A stretch of 55,493 nucleotides of DNA. Source: Bacteroidales bacterium. Lineage in GTDB: Bacteria > Bacteroidota > Bacteroidia > Bacteroidales > Marinilabiliaceae. The notes below the pieces were generated by a model, which saw only the letters and a list, made by a program, of their open reading frames with translations, did not search any database and was not told the origin of the DNA. The first letter of the stretch is position 1, and every line of letters starts with the position of its first letter. Below are positions 46,642 to 55,441 of the stretch, piece by piece. The stretch covers positions 1 to 55,493 of the forward strand of contig JAKSLE010000016.1 of NCBI GenBank assembly GCA_024401365.1. The letters run 5' to 3'. A program made the translations under genes and the position numbers.

Positions 46642-47556
46642 TTACTTACCCCACTTGAACTGCAAGCCGAAGCCGAACAACTCCTTAACCTGAACGCGAG
46701 CGCCGCGGAGGCGAGTCTCCTTAGTACCGTCGGCCAACTCTACTGTCTGCTTGTACTTGATATCGTCATCGAAGAGGATATTGAACTTAAGGACAGCAGT
46801 CAACCAGTCGTTGACGTTGAGGTTGAAGCCAGTCTCCATGTCGACATCGATATGCTCAGGGTGGTCGGTAAGGTTAGAGAAGAAATCTGCACGCAAGAAG
46901 TAATCGACATTCTTAACGAGGTTCTTCTTGTTGATATTCAACTTAGCAGAAGCACCATACTCCATACGAACCTTATCGCCCTGCTCGAGGCCGTAAGATT
47001 TAGACAGCAAAGTATCTGAAACTACGGTAATGTGGCCAGTTACAGGAGAGAGGAAGAATGAGAAGCAATCGTTAGGCTTATAGAGCATACCTAAAGACAA
47101 GTTGATGTATGCAGGAGCGAAGCCTTTAGAAACGTACTCTCTCTCGTCCTTGCCGAGGTATTTATAACCCTTAGCGAACTGAGACTTGAAGTCGAAAGAA
47201 GCAGAGTAGAATAGTTTCTGCTTAGCTGCATCGTAACCGTATACAGAAGAGAGGAGGATTTTATCCTCGGACTTCTGATAGTCCTCGCCGTCGTACTTCA
47301 TCATACCATAGCCAAGATCGAGGACGTTGTCCCAAGTAGCTTTTTCTGACTTGTAATTTGCTGTTGTCTTAGAAAGGAATGTACCTGACAAAGAGTTCTT
47401 ACCACCGGCTGCCCAATTCTTCAAGGAGATCTGGTTGAATGTGAACGAACCGTTGCCGCCAACCTTCCAGTGGCTGATACTGTCTTGCTGGGCATTAGCG
47501 CCGCCCATAACAACTAGCATCAATAATGCTGATAGCATCAATTTGATTTTCATCAT
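46642..47556 (-). CDS. DUF3078 outer-membrane barrel protein
   Basis: A 304-residue exported protein with signal peptide (MMKIKLMLSALLMLVVMGGANAQ). It has the DUF3078 pattern: HWKVGGNGSFTFNQISLKNWAAGGKNSLSG, then alternating amphipathic strands and turns to a C-terminal FGFGLQFKWGK. Predicted outer-membrane barrel of about 12 strands; function unknown. Two start ATGs (47556, 47553) are possible. A TAAGTTTG box (minus strand, 47565-47572) lies only 9 bases upstream of the first ATG, so either the leader is very short or that box is not used. Confidence 0.8.
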   Translation of the reverse strand: MMKIKLMLSALLMLVVMGGANAQQDSISHWKVGGNGSFTFNQISLKNWAAGGKNSLSGTFLSKTTANYKSEKATWDNVLDLGYGMMKYDGEDYQKSEDKILLSSVYGYDAAKQKLFYSASFDFKSQFAKGYKYLGKDEREYVSKGFAPAYINLSLGMLYKPNDCFSFFLSPVTGHITVVSDTLLSKSYGLEQGDKVRMEYGASAKLNINKKNLVKNVDYFLRADFFSNLTDHPEHIDVDMETGFNLNVNDWLTAVLKFNILFDDDIKYKQTVELADGTKETRLRGARVQVKELFGFGLQFKWGK

Positions 47557-47867
47557 TTTTTTCTCAAACTTATAGATATATTTAACTTTTCACTGTTTAG
47601 GGAAGATTTTGGATTGGGTACCAAAAAACTTCTGTTGTCTATGTTGCGCGCCTAGAATTGCGATTAACAATTCCTCTATTTCTTTAGTGTTGTTGTTTTT
47701 TCTCCTATTACGCCTTTAAGGGGGGTAAGGTTACACATTAGTTTATACCATCTTTGATGTAGGAGTAAGTAGTGTGTGTATAGTGTGAGGTATAAGGGAA
47801 GTACCTTGTTGCTCGCAGTTTTTTTTCTTTAGTTGTACTGAATAAGGGAATAGTTTAACTTTTTTGC
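47557..47867. other. Intergenic stretch between divergent DUF3078 and DUF4837 genes
   Basis: No coding region seen. It contains repeat copy B (47787-47834), a possible weak CATCTTTG -7-like box near 47750, and a G-run (AAGGGGGGTAAGG near 47717). Nothing else recognised. Confidence 0.6.
47787..47834. repeat. Dispersed repeat, copy B
   Basis: TATAAGGGA (47791-47799), core AGTACCTT (47800-47807), then GTTGCTCGCAG and a T-run (47808-47826). With the preceding A, the core is the exact reverse complement of copy A's core. It ends about 35 bases before the DUF4837 promoter. Confidence 0.8.
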
Positions 47868-47875
47868 TATCTTTG
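47868..47875 (+). promoter_or_regulatory. -7 element for the DUF4837-pdxA operon
   Basis: TATCTTTG matches TAnnTTTG exactly, 27 bases before the ATG at 47903. No good TTTG at -33. It also shows that an in-frame TTG start at 47864 would be outside the transcript. Confidence 0.55.
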
Positions 47876-47902
47876 TTTCAACGTACTAAATATATTACCG
47901 AT

Positions 47903-48925
47903 ATGAGAGTTTTAATTACGTCGATTTTGGTTTTGCTATTAGGGCTTTCGTCATGCTCTGGTGGCCAGGAGAAGAATGGCAAGACGTTCCTCCCCACTGT
48001 TACGGGCCGTAACGGTGAAGTCCTTGTTGTGATGAACGATGCTATAAAGACCGACACATGTGGTGCGTATATACGAGCTATGCTTGCTGATGATTTTGTA
48101 GGGCTAAGTACTCCGGAGCCTATATTTGATATGCAGAGCATACCTGCCAAGTATATGACAGCGGAGATGAAGACGTTCCGCAATATTCTTTATGTAGAGA
48201 TGTCGGACACCATCAATATGGAAGGAGTTCGTTTTTATAACGACTACTGGGCAACGCCACAAGCCTTCATTTCGGTAAGGGCTAAAAACAAGACATCTCT
48301 TCTATCGCTATTGGAAGAGAATCATATAAAGATAGTTAGTTTCCTTGTGAAGAGTGAGCGAGACAGGCTTATAGCGTTTAATCGCAAGGCTGGCAGCAAT
48401 TCGCTTGGTAATGATATTAAGGAGCGTTATGGTATTTCGTTGGTAATACCAAATACATTCAGCAAGTGTAATCCCAAGAATGCGGAAGACATGAGTTGGA
48501 TACAGATAGATACAGATGAGAGTCAGTGTGGTATGTTTGTATATTCGTATGACTATACATCGGAAGAGTGCTTTACGAAAGAGTACATTCTGAACCACAG
48601 GGACAAGCTGCTGAGAGATAATGTCGAGGGTCCAAACGGCTCGTATATGTGTACGGAGATACGTTTTGGCTTAGATGAGATTACATACAAGGCAGGAGAG
48701 TACAATAATATGTATGTGGCAGAGATAAGAGGTCTATGGAGGATGGAAGGGTATGCTATGGGTGGCCCATTTATTCTTCGTGCGCATCTTGATCAGGCGG
48801 CGAACAAGGTTATTGTGACAGACGGTTATGTTTATTATCCATCGAAAGAGAGGAAAAGAAATCTGATCCGTCAGTTAGAGGCAGTTATGTACTCCCTCGA
48901 CTTTGTGAAAGAAGAAACAAAATAA
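47903..48925 (+). CDS. DUF4837 lipoprotein
   Basis: A 340-residue lipoprotein of the Bacteroidota-specific DUF4837 family, function unknown. The ATG at 47903 gives a lipoprotein signal, MRVLITSILVLLLGLSSC (Cys18). The rest is a soluble mixed alpha/beta protein with LPTVTGRNGEVLVVMND near the start and GEYNNMYVAEIRGLWRMEGYAMGGPFILRAH near the end, the latter a family hallmark. pdxA follows in 12 bases; the link to vitamin B6 synthesis is positional only. Confidence 0.82.
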   Translation: MRVLITSILVLLLGLSSCSGGQEKNGKTFLPTVTGRNGEVLVVMNDAIKTDTCGAYIRAMLADDFVGLSTPEPIFDMQSIPAKYMTAEMKTFRNILYVEMSDTINMEGVRFYNDYWATPQAFISVRAKNKTSLLSLLEENHIKIVSFLVKSERDRLIAFNRKAGSNSLGNDIKERYGISLVIPNTFSKCNPKNAEDMSWIQIDTDESQCGMFVYSYDYTSEECFTKEYILNHRDKLLRDNVEGPNGSYMCTEIRFGLDEITYKAGEYNNMYVAEIRGLWRMEGYAMGGPFILRAHLDQAANKVIVTDGYVYYPSKERKRNLIRQLEAVMYSLDFVKEETK

Positions 48926-48937
48926 TATAGAATATAT

Positions 48938-50059
48938 ATGAATCCAAACGAAGAGTATTCGGATGTAGAGCAGAGTAGTATTCCTGCGATGCCAAAGGAG
49001 GTGCCTACTATAAAGGTAGGTATTACGCAAGGTGACATCAATGGAATAGGTATAGAGACGATTATCAAGGCGTTGGGAGAGCCAGATATGACAGATAATT
49101 TCATACCTGTGATATACGGTTCGTCGAAAGCCTTTGCGTTTTATCGCAAGAATATTGATGTTACGAACTTCAATCTGAATAATATACGCACGGCAGAAGA
49201 GGCGCATGCGCGCAGGATAAATATAGTAGACTGTTCGACAGACGATCTGCATGTAGAGCCAGGGCAATCGACACCACAAGGCGGAGAGGCAGCCTTTGCA
49301 GCGCTTCAGGCTGCGGTAGCCGATCTCAAGGCTGGGAAGATAGATGTTTTGGTTACTGCGCCTATAAACAAGAAGAATATTCAGGGGGACAACTTCCACT
49401 TCCCGGGCCATACAGAGTATCTTCAGAAAGAGGCTGGTGAGTTGCCAGCGTTGATGCTTATGGTATCCGGTAAGATACGAGTAGGAGTAGTTGCGGGGCA
49501 TATGCCTATGGCGCAGGTGCCATCATACATTACGGTAGAGCGTATTTTGGACAAGTTGCGTATTCTCAACAATACTCTCAAGCAAGATTTCACTATCCGT
49601 CGTCCTAGGATTGCGGTATTAGGGTTGAATCCACATGCTGGAGACAATGGACTTCTAGGTTCTGAAGAAGAGCAAGTAATAATTCCGGCTATCAAGGCCG
49701 CATCGGAAGAGGGAATCTATGCGATGGGCCCATATGCGGCTGATGGTGTCTTTGGCTCGGAGTCGCTAGGTAAGTTTGATGCTATATTGGCGATGTATCA
49801 TGACCAAGGGTTGGCGCCATTCAAGGCGTTGGCATTTGAGACCGGAGTGAACTACACGGCAGGTTTGCCATTTATCCGTACATCGCCAGACCATGGTACG
49901 GCATACGACATTGCTGGTCAGGGACGAGCTTCGGCTGATTCGATGCGTTCGGCTATTTGGCTTGCGCTTGATGTATTCAAGAGCAGGAAGATTAACCGAG
50001 AGATCAGTGCCAATCCTATGGTAACACGTGCTGAGCAGGTAAGAGAGCGTAATGCATAA
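48938..50059 (+). CDS. pdxA: 4-hydroxythreonine-4-phosphate dehydrogenase
   Basis: PdxA oxidises 4-phosphohydroxy-L-threonine with NAD in the DXP-dependent pyridoxal phosphate pathway. The 373-residue protein shows the metal-binding His residues: FPGHTEYL, VAGHMPMAQVP and MYHDQGLAPFKA, plus GLNPHAGDNGLLG and the active-site TAPINKKNI. The start at 48938 includes an extra, poorly conserved 25-residue N-terminus before KVGITQGDINGIG. The stop overlaps the next gene by 8 bases. Confidence 0.95.
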   Translation: MNPNEEYSDVEQSSIPAMPKEVPTIKVGITQGDINGIGIETIIKALGEPDMTDNFIPVIYGSSKAFAFYRKNIDVTNFNLNNIRTAEEAHARRINIVDCSTDDLHVEPGQSTPQGGEAAFAALQAAVADLKAGKIDVLVTAPINKKNIQGDNFHFPGHTEYLQKEAGELPALMLMVSGKIRVGVVAGHMPMAQVPSYITVERILDKLRILNNTLKQDFTIRRPRIAVLGLNPHAGDNGLLGSEEEQVIIPAIKAASEEGIYAMGPYAADGVFGSESLGKFDAILAMYHDQGLAPFKALAFETGVNYTAGLPFIRTSPDHGTAYDIAGQGRASADSMRSAIWLALDVFKSRKINREISANPMVTRAEQVRERNA

Positions 50060-50612
50060 AAGTAAATCAGACATAAGAAAAGAGGTGAGAGTACGCAAGC
50101 AAGCGCTCTCGCCTCTTTCTATTTCCGCTGCAAGTCGTGAGATGTGCGGTAGGTTAGAGGTATCGCCACTATTGAGGGGAGCCCAGATAATAGTTGCTTT
50201 TTGGCCGATGAAAGATGAGATAGATATCAGGGGATACCTTATTAAAGAAGAGATGTTGGGGGAGAAGAAGATATATTTGCCGGTAATAACAGGAGATGGG
50301 GTAATGGAATTCAGGTTATTTGAGGGAGAAGAGAATATGGCTCAAGAACCACAATTCGGTATTTGGGAACCCATCAGTAAAGAGGTACTATTGCCAGATG
50401 AGGTAGGCGACAAGAAGTTGACCATTATAGTACCCGGGGTAGCCTTTACTGAAAAAGGAGACAGATTAGGGCGTGGCAGAGGTTTTTATGACAGGATACT
50501 ATGCGCTTTCGAGGGAGCTACCACTATAGGCGTATGTTACAACTGTCAGATGTATGACGAGTTGCCTACGGACCCTCATGACAAGCCTATAGATGTAGTT
50601 TATTCTATTTGA
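50052..50612 (+). CDS. 5-formyltetrahydrofolate cyclo-ligase
   Basis: Converts 5-formyl-THF to 5,10-methenyl-THF using ATP (YgfA/FthC/MTHFS). The 186-residue product has SKSDIRKEVRVRKQAL at the start (substrate- and ATP-contact Lys/Arg), FWPMKDEIDIR in the middle and the ATP-site motif RLGRGRGFYDRIL near residue 150. Length is normal. It ends 8 bases inside the convergent downstream gene's 3' end, so the two transcripts overlap. Confidence 0.93.
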   Translation: MHKSKSDIRKEVRVRKQALSPLSISAASREMCGRLEVSPLLRGAQIIVAFWPMKDEIDIRGYLIKEEMLGEKKIYLPVITGDGVMEFRLFEGEENMAQEPQFGIWEPISKEVLLPDEVGDKKLTIIVPGVAFTEKGDRLGRGRGFYDRILCAFEGATTIGVCYNCQMYDELPTDPHDKPIDVVYSI

Positions 50613-53544
50613 ATTTGATACTCAGTATAGCCTCTGCGGCCAAGTCGTTCGTTTCGGAGCGATGAGACAAGCGTGTACCCACAGTTATAGGGTAGGGCAG
50701 TTGCAGCCAATAAGTCTCGGCAGACAACTCTATGCCATAAGAATACTGAGTCAGATGCTTTCTATCCGTCATGGTAGTAATCCAAGCGTAATCGTAGAAT
50801 GGGCGAGCGATTATACGTTTGATATGTAATATTGGGCCAAGAGACAAGTCGGGGTCCGCCACAGGCAATGAATAAGTAGTACGCAAGAGGGTATAGCGCG
50901 AAGACTCTATGCGATGGCAGCCACGAGGAGTTGGGATTGCGTTGGCGAATAGATGTAAGTCCGCCAAGGCAAAATCCTCAGACAAATATATTTTAGAAGC
51001 AGAAGTTGCGACTTTTCGGCGTTGGTAGCTTATGGAGCCACGTATTTGGTGGGTATGTCCTATTCCGGGCAGGTACAAAGAGAATGAAGCTGCAGAGAGA
51101 CGTCCGTAATCCGTTTTGCCCCATGGTGTATGGCGTAGAGAAGCAGAAACGGCTACGCCGTATCGAGAGCCGACCTGTCTTTCGGCGTAGCTATGCATTA
51201 TAGCAGCCGAAAAATTATATGAAAGATTAGAGGCGCGCACTGAAGAGTAGCCAGACACTACCTTATGAGATATTGGTTTCCCATATCGGTTGCGCACACT
51301 ATATTCGATACAATCCAAAGTTAACCCCTTGTCGTGGCGATACTCTATGTTGGACCCGACAGACAGAGAGCGAGACCAAGGTCCAGATGTAAACTGCAGA
51401 GGGATGTTGACGCCAAGAGACACGCGATTAGATACCCGGCTATCGTTGGCAGAACAGCGCCAAATAATAGTATCGGCAGGAGACTCCTTTATTATAGGAG
51501 CAGATTGGTATAGTAAAAATACATCCTCCTTCTGATTAGAATAAGACAAAGAGAAGATAGGGAGTAGAGCCGATGTAGATAAGTCGGCGTAGAACCTCTC
51601 AGTAGAATTAGGGTCGAGGTTGACTCCAGCCTGAGCTGTCAATGTGCCCAAGACATTTTGGGACATCAGAGAGACACCTGGAGCCAAGGTAGTAGCAGAA
51701 GGGTCGATATTGACGGGACCCCATGAATGAGGTCGGAATGAAACTCGGTGGTAGCGAGAAGGAGTTGGGAGGTTGCCATTCTCATGTTTGGGCAAATCGT
51801 GCACAGACAACGGTAGGGGAGATATGGTGTCAGCCTCCGAATAAGACAAAACGGACGAAGATATTACGGGAGCGAAACCATTACGTTTGTAGACCGAGAA
51901 GAGCAATCTATCTGCCTCATTAGAAGAGAGTTTCTGAGGATGGTATGCATTAGGTGTGGTTATAGGGAGCCTATAGGTTGCTCGCAGTTTTTTATTTATT
52001 GCGTAGATGCGATTGGTACCAGATTCATCCGAAGAATACAAAATATTATCCTTGCCATCGAACGAGAGGTCCTTGATATTAGCATATTGAGGAGGAGTAG
52101 AAATCGCCTTGTCGGAAGATATGTCATGAACGACTATTGAGATACCATCTTCAGAAAGGAGGGCATATGCCAGCTCATTGTCGGAGATAAAAATCGGGAA
52201 ACGAGGTTCGTAAGGGATAGGGAATGCGGTAGAATATAAGGTATTACCATTGAAGTCGGTAACCGTTATAGCCCGTTGTCCATTAGGCAATTGCTCCACC
52301 ATTACGATTTTAGAGCCATCGATAGAGATAGAAGGCGCTGAAAGGTGGCTGTTTTCTTGATGAGAAATAGTATGGACCTTTCTGTCGGACAGAGAAAGCC
52401 ATTTTATGACCTCCTGAGAGGCATTACCCCAGCGAGGATGAGGTTGGCGTTCGGACCATACTAGGGTGTCTCCGTGGAGGTCGAATTGAGATTCATTCCG
52501 TAACCCTGGGTAGTGGATGACAGACTCCTTGCCATCGGGGGATAATGCTACGAAAGCCAGTATTTCGTTTGTGCTTATGCGGTAAGCCACTATTGTGTCG
52601 GAATTGTGGTACTGGTGAGGGTGTGAATAAGAAGTATAGAATTTAGGTTCGGCGGTAACCGTTTTGGGGGCAGGCTCCGTGTTGCTATTTTTCCATTCAT
52701 TGTACCAATAAGTCATAGCCTCTTGATAGAAAGCGTTGCGGCGCATACCGGTGAGGTGGCGCAATTTTCGGTCGAATGGGTTCAGAGAAAGAGGTGTTCG
52801 TCCGCACTCCTTCAATATTTCGTGCCATATATCCAGGGAATCGGTATTATATTTCAGTCGTCCGTAAGCAGCCAAGAGATACCCCATGTGGTAGAAATCA
52901 GGAAAGAAATGTCGGTAAGAGCCAAAGAAAGACTGCTCGTAAGTCGGCATTTCCCCTGCCAAAGCTATAGCTCGGTCTCGGTCGATCCACGAAGCATCGC
53001 GGCCTCGGCCTCCATTAGTACGGTCGGTCTCGCTCCATACGGCATCGCCCTCGAGGAGCCACTTAGGGACAAAAAGACCCAATACCAGTCCGGTAGCCTG
53101 CTGTCCGAAAATTGCATTAAGCACAGAAGTCTGGCCATTCTCTATCAATGTAGTCTGCCAAGCGTGGCGACCCTCGTGAGTAGCCAAGTGGAAGAGCCAG
53201 GGGGTGCAATCAGATTCGTTGTCGGCATATCCATAAGCCTCCATTCTTCGTGGAGCCCATGAGACCAGGCCATTGCTATAAGCAGTGGAGCTATGGAGAA
53301 GTACGGGGAGTGGTCGGCGGTTCCAAAAACGGTCATTAGAGACATTCAGAAAATCGCGAGGGATGAGGGGCAATAAGTAATCGGCCTGCTGCTGAGCCAA
53401 GGAATCATATATCAATGTTACCCCATTGGACTCCATCTGCTTCCAACGTTTATGCCATGGGTCGTCGCCAGAAGAAAAATACTGAGCCTGGGCAGAAGAG
53501 AAGCAAAAAGATAATAAGGACAATATGAAGATAAGTCGCCCCAT
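50605..53544 (-). CDS. Exported gluzincin-like metalloprotease with beta-propeller and outer-membrane barrel
   Basis: A 979-residue protein, not a family I can name. Signal peptide MGRLIFILSLLSFCFSSAQA. Residues about 30-290 look like a peptidase-MA-type gluzincin: zinc motif HEGRH (His123, Glu124, His127) and a downstream KWLLEGDAVWSE (Glu165 as likely third ligand), followed by helices. Residues about 300-570 are TolB-like propeller blades (LSPDGKESVIHY, SIDGSKIVMVEQLPNGQ, SFDGKDNILYSSDESGTNRIY). Residues about 600-979 are a barrel ending with AILSIKFK. The repeat copy C (51961-51998) is translated in frame near residues 515-528. Its start overlaps the lptF/G stop by one base. Confidence 0.75.
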   Translation of the reverse strand: MGRLIFILSLLSFCFSSAQAQYFSSGDDPWHKRWKQMESNGVTLIYDSLAQQQADYLLPLIPRDFLNVSNDRFWNRRPLPVLLHSSTAYSNGLVSWAPRRMEAYGYADNESDCTPWLFHLATHEGRHAWQTTLIENGQTSVLNAIFGQQATGLVLGLFVPKWLLEGDAVWSETDRTNGGRGRDASWIDRDRAIALAGEMPTYEQSFFGSYRHFFPDFYHMGYLLAAYGRLKYNTDSLDIWHEILKECGRTPLSLNPFDRKLRHLTGMRRNAFYQEAMTYWYNEWKNSNTEPAPKTVTAEPKFYTSYSHPHQYHNSDTIVAYRISTNEILAFVALSPDGKESVIHYPGLRNESQFDLHGDTLVWSERQPHPRWGNASQEVIKWLSLSDRKVHTISHQENSHLSAPSISIDGSKIVMVEQLPNGQRAITVTDFNGNTLYSTAFPIPYEPRFPIFISDNELAYALLSEDGISIVVHDISSDKAISTPPQYANIKDLSFDGKDNILYSSDESGTNRIYAINKKLRATYRLPITTPNAYHPQKLSSNEADRLLFSVYKRNGFAPVISSSVLSYSEADTISPLPLSVHDLPKHENGNLPTPSRYHRVSFRPHSWGPVNIDPSATTLAPGVSLMSQNVLGTLTAQAGVNLDPNSTERFYADLSTSALLPIFSLSYSNQKEDVFLLYQSAPIIKESPADTIIWRCSANDSRVSNRVSLGVNIPLQFTSGPWSRSLSVGSNIEYRHDKGLTLDCIEYSVRNRYGKPISHKVVSGYSSVRASNLSYNFSAAIMHSYAERQVGSRYGVAVSASLRHTPWGKTDYGRLSAASFSLYLPGIGHTHQIRGSISYQRRKVATSASKIYLSEDFALADLHLFANAIPTPRGCHRIESSRYTLLRTTYSLPVADPDLSLGPILHIKRIIARPFYDYAWITTMTDRKHLTQYSYGIELSAETYWLQLPYPITVGTRLSHRSETNDLAAEAILSIKFK
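51961..51998. repeat. Dispersed repeat, copy C, inside a coding gene
   Basis: TATAGGGA (51961-51968), core GCCTATAG (51969-51976), then 22 bases (51977-51998) identical to 34522-34543. On the minus strand it encodes NKKLRATYRLPI within the propeller part of the protease gene, keeping the frame open. Confidence 0.75.
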
Positions 53545-55046
53545 TATGCATTCTGTTCTTCAGCCTCTTTTGGGCGCAATATTTTCACTTTTATGAGGAA
53601 AGTCTGGATTTTGAGCCACAATTTGGTGTATGCCTCAGAGCGGAACAAGTCGGAATCGGTAGCCGACTTATAAGTGAGGAATATGCCTATGACGAGGAGG
53701 ATGCTAGTGGAGAGCCACATACCGCATGGGATGAACCATACATCCTCTCGAGCCATTTTCATTCCGAATGTGTCGATTACGTAATATATGATGAAGAAAA
53801 TTACGGATATTACGATAGGCATACCCAGACCACCCTTACGTATGATAGCGCCAAGAGGTGCGCCGATGAAGAAGAAGAGCAAGCATGCCAGAGGCATGGT
53901 AAACTTCTTGTGGCGCTCCATGATATGTCGGTTGAGGCGTCCGTGGTCAGTTTTTGTATTATATACATGGTCGTCGATAGTCTGTTTGAGGCGGCGAGCC
54001 GAAGCTACGGCAGACTCATAAGCCAATTTCTTTTGGATTTCGGTCAGTGTTTCAGCCAAGGAATCCAAGCTAGGGAATATTTTACCCGTGTCGATAGCGC
54101 ATACGAAGGCAGAGTCGGATCTGTAGTAAGACCTTGCTCTTTGCCCCACGGACATGAGGCTATGCCTATGCAGAGAATGCTGGAGGGAATCCTCCAAGTG
54201 CTGTAGCGAGTCGACGCCCTGTTTCAGTTGGGACAACCCCTTCATGGTATAATTATCCCTAAGCATATCCTCGCTCATACGAGTAAAGCTCATGCCGTCG
54301 ACCTTGATTTGAGCCTTTTGGATAGAAAACTCATCGTGGCGGTACATTTGGCGTTCGCGATCGGAGAGGCGTTTATTGGACAAAGCCACCTTTTCGTCGT
54401 AAGTTATACCACTATATAAGGTAAGTTCCACCAATCCCAGTTTGTCGTTGATATCGATTTTACCAGAATCAGCCAAGGTAGTATTGAAGGTATTATTTAC
54501 CTCGTCGCGGTGATCGTGGATGACGAGGTCGTACATCATACCAGTCTTAGTATTTTTGCGGTCGACCTTGATACGGAATCCCTTGATGGTATTGCAGTAA
54601 GTTTTTTCCTTGAATTCCATTTCCGGGTTAGCGTTACGGATAGAATTCAGCAAGGTATAGAATTTCAGGTTAGCTACGGGGAGGACATTGTTGCTGAACC
54701 AGAAAGCAGATATACTGATGATGAAAGTAACGATAGCGATAGGGCGCATTATACGCCAGAGGGAGATACCTGAAGCCTTGAGGGCTGTAAGCTCGTAATT
54801 TTCGCCAAGGTTACCGAACGTCATGAGAGCGGCCAGCAAGATAGCCAGAGGTAGGGCCATGGGGGTAAGCTGGATAGCCAAGTAGAAGAGAAGTTCTGCT
54901 ATGACTGGGATTTCTATACCCTTTCCTACGATATCGTTGACATACTTCCAGACGCCCTGCATAAGGAGTATGAACAGGGAGATGAAGAAAGTCATCAACA
55001 GTGGACCGATGTACGACCGCAGTATGAAGAGTTCGATTTTTTTCAT
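53544..55046 (-). CDS. LptF/LptG-type permease (YjgP/YjgQ family)
   Basis: Inner-membrane permease of the lipopolysaccharide transport machine LptB2FG, which pulls LPS out of the inner membrane. The 500-residue protein has three N-terminal membrane helices (IGPLLMTFFISLFILLMQGVW, LFYLAIQLTPMALPLAILLAAL, IAIVTFIISISAFWF), a long periplasmic region and three C-terminal helices (FTMPLACLLFFFIGAPLGAII, IVISVIFFIIYYVI, TSILLVIGIFLTY). LENYELTALKASGIS-like cytoplasmic coupling segment (NYELTALKASGIS) is present. The periplasmic part is longer than in E. coli, as usual in this phylum. LptF and LptG cannot be told apart here. Confidence 0.9.
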   Translation of the reverse strand: MKKIELFILRSYIGPLLMTFFISLFILLMQGVWKYVNDIVGKGIEIPVIAELLFYLAIQLTPMALPLAILLAALMTFGNLGENYELTALKASGISLWRIMRPIAIVTFIISISAFWFSNNVLPVANLKFYTLLNSIRNANPEMEFKEKTYCNTIKGFRIKVDRKNTKTGMMYDLVIHDHRDEVNNTFNTTLADSGKIDINDKLGLVELTLYSGITYDEKVALSNKRLSDRERQMYRHDEFSIQKAQIKVDGMSFTRMSEDMLRDNYTMKGLSQLKQGVDSLQHLEDSLQHSLHRHSLMSVGQRARSYYRSDSAFVCAIDTGKIFPSLDSLAETLTEIQKKLAYESAVASARRLKQTIDDHVYNTKTDHGRLNRHIMERHKKFTMPLACLLFFFIGAPLGAIIRKGGLGMPIVISVIFFIIYYVIDTFGMKMAREDVWFIPCGMWLSTSILLVIGIFLTYKSATDSDLFRSEAYTKLWLKIQTFLIKVKILRPKEAEEQNA

Positions 55047-55065
55047 TGAAATCTATTTGCAGGCG

Positions 55066-55096
55066 CGAAGATACGGATAAAAGAGGAGAAAACAAA
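55066..55096 (-). promoter_or_regulatory. Promoter for the LptF/G gene
   Basis: Minus strand: TTTG (55093-55096), 19 bases, TATCTTCG (55066-55073), one mismatch in the -7 box. Leader about 15 bases. Confidence 0.6.
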
Positions 55097-55106
55097 AGAA
55101 AGAAAG

Positions 55107-55179
55107 TCGGGGTGAGGCGACTCGAACGCCCGACCCCTACGTCCCGAACGTAGTGCGCTACCAACTGCGCTACACCCCG
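55107..55179 (-). tRNA. tRNA-Pro (CGG)
   Basis: Seventy-three bases fold as a full cloverleaf: acceptor CGGGGTG/CACCCCG with discriminator A, D arm GCGC, anticodon stem CTACG/CGTAG with loop TTCGGGA (anticodon CGG), and T arm with TTCGAGT. CCA is not encoded. Confidence 0.93.
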
Positions 55180-55194
55180 AAAAATGCTAGAAAT

Positions 55195-55223
55195 AAAAAA
55201 ACCGTCGGACGAATGTCTGACGG
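55195..55223 (-). terminator. Terminator after tRNA-Pro(TGG)
   Basis: CCGTCGGAC (55202-55210) and GTCTGACGG (55215-55223) form a 9-base-pair stem with a 4-base loop; on the minus strand T7 follows. It separates the two proline tRNAs. Confidence 0.85.
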
Positions 55224-55232
55224 CTTACTCTG

Positions 55233-55307
55233 TCGGGGTACCAGGATTCGAACCTGGGACCCCCTGCTCCCAAAGCAGGTGCGCTAACCGGACTGCGCTA
55301 CACCCCG
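55233..55307 (-). tRNA. tRNA-Pro (TGG)
   Basis: Seventy-five bases: acceptor CGGGGTG/TACCCCG (last pair G-T), discriminator A, D arm with GTCCGGTTAGCGC, anticodon stem CCTGC/GCAGG with loop TTTGGGA (anticodon TGG) and T loop TTCGAAT. CCA not encoded. Confidence 0.94.
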
Positions 55308-55321
55308 AGAATATTTGGCAC

Positions 55322-55342
55322 AAAAAAACCGTCGAGAGACGG
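55322..55342 (-). terminator. Terminator after tRNA-Thr
   Basis: CCGTC-GAGA-GACGG (55329-55342), 5 base pairs, followed on the minus strand by seven T residues. Short stem but a tetraloop-like turn and a long T-run. Confidence 0.75.
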
Positions 55343-55351
55343 ACCTTGTTG

Positions 55352-55423
<72 letters not shown>

Positions 55424-55441
55424 AGAGGGTTTTTACCCGTG

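Noticed and set aside
47565-47572. TAAGTTTG as promoter of the DUF3078 gene
   Set aside because: It would put the transcription start 2-6 bases before the ATG and has no -33 partner, so I did not list it as a promoter.
52723-53262. A 179-codon open frame on the plus strand
   Set aside because: Antisense shadow of the metalloprotease gene; no start context or motif.
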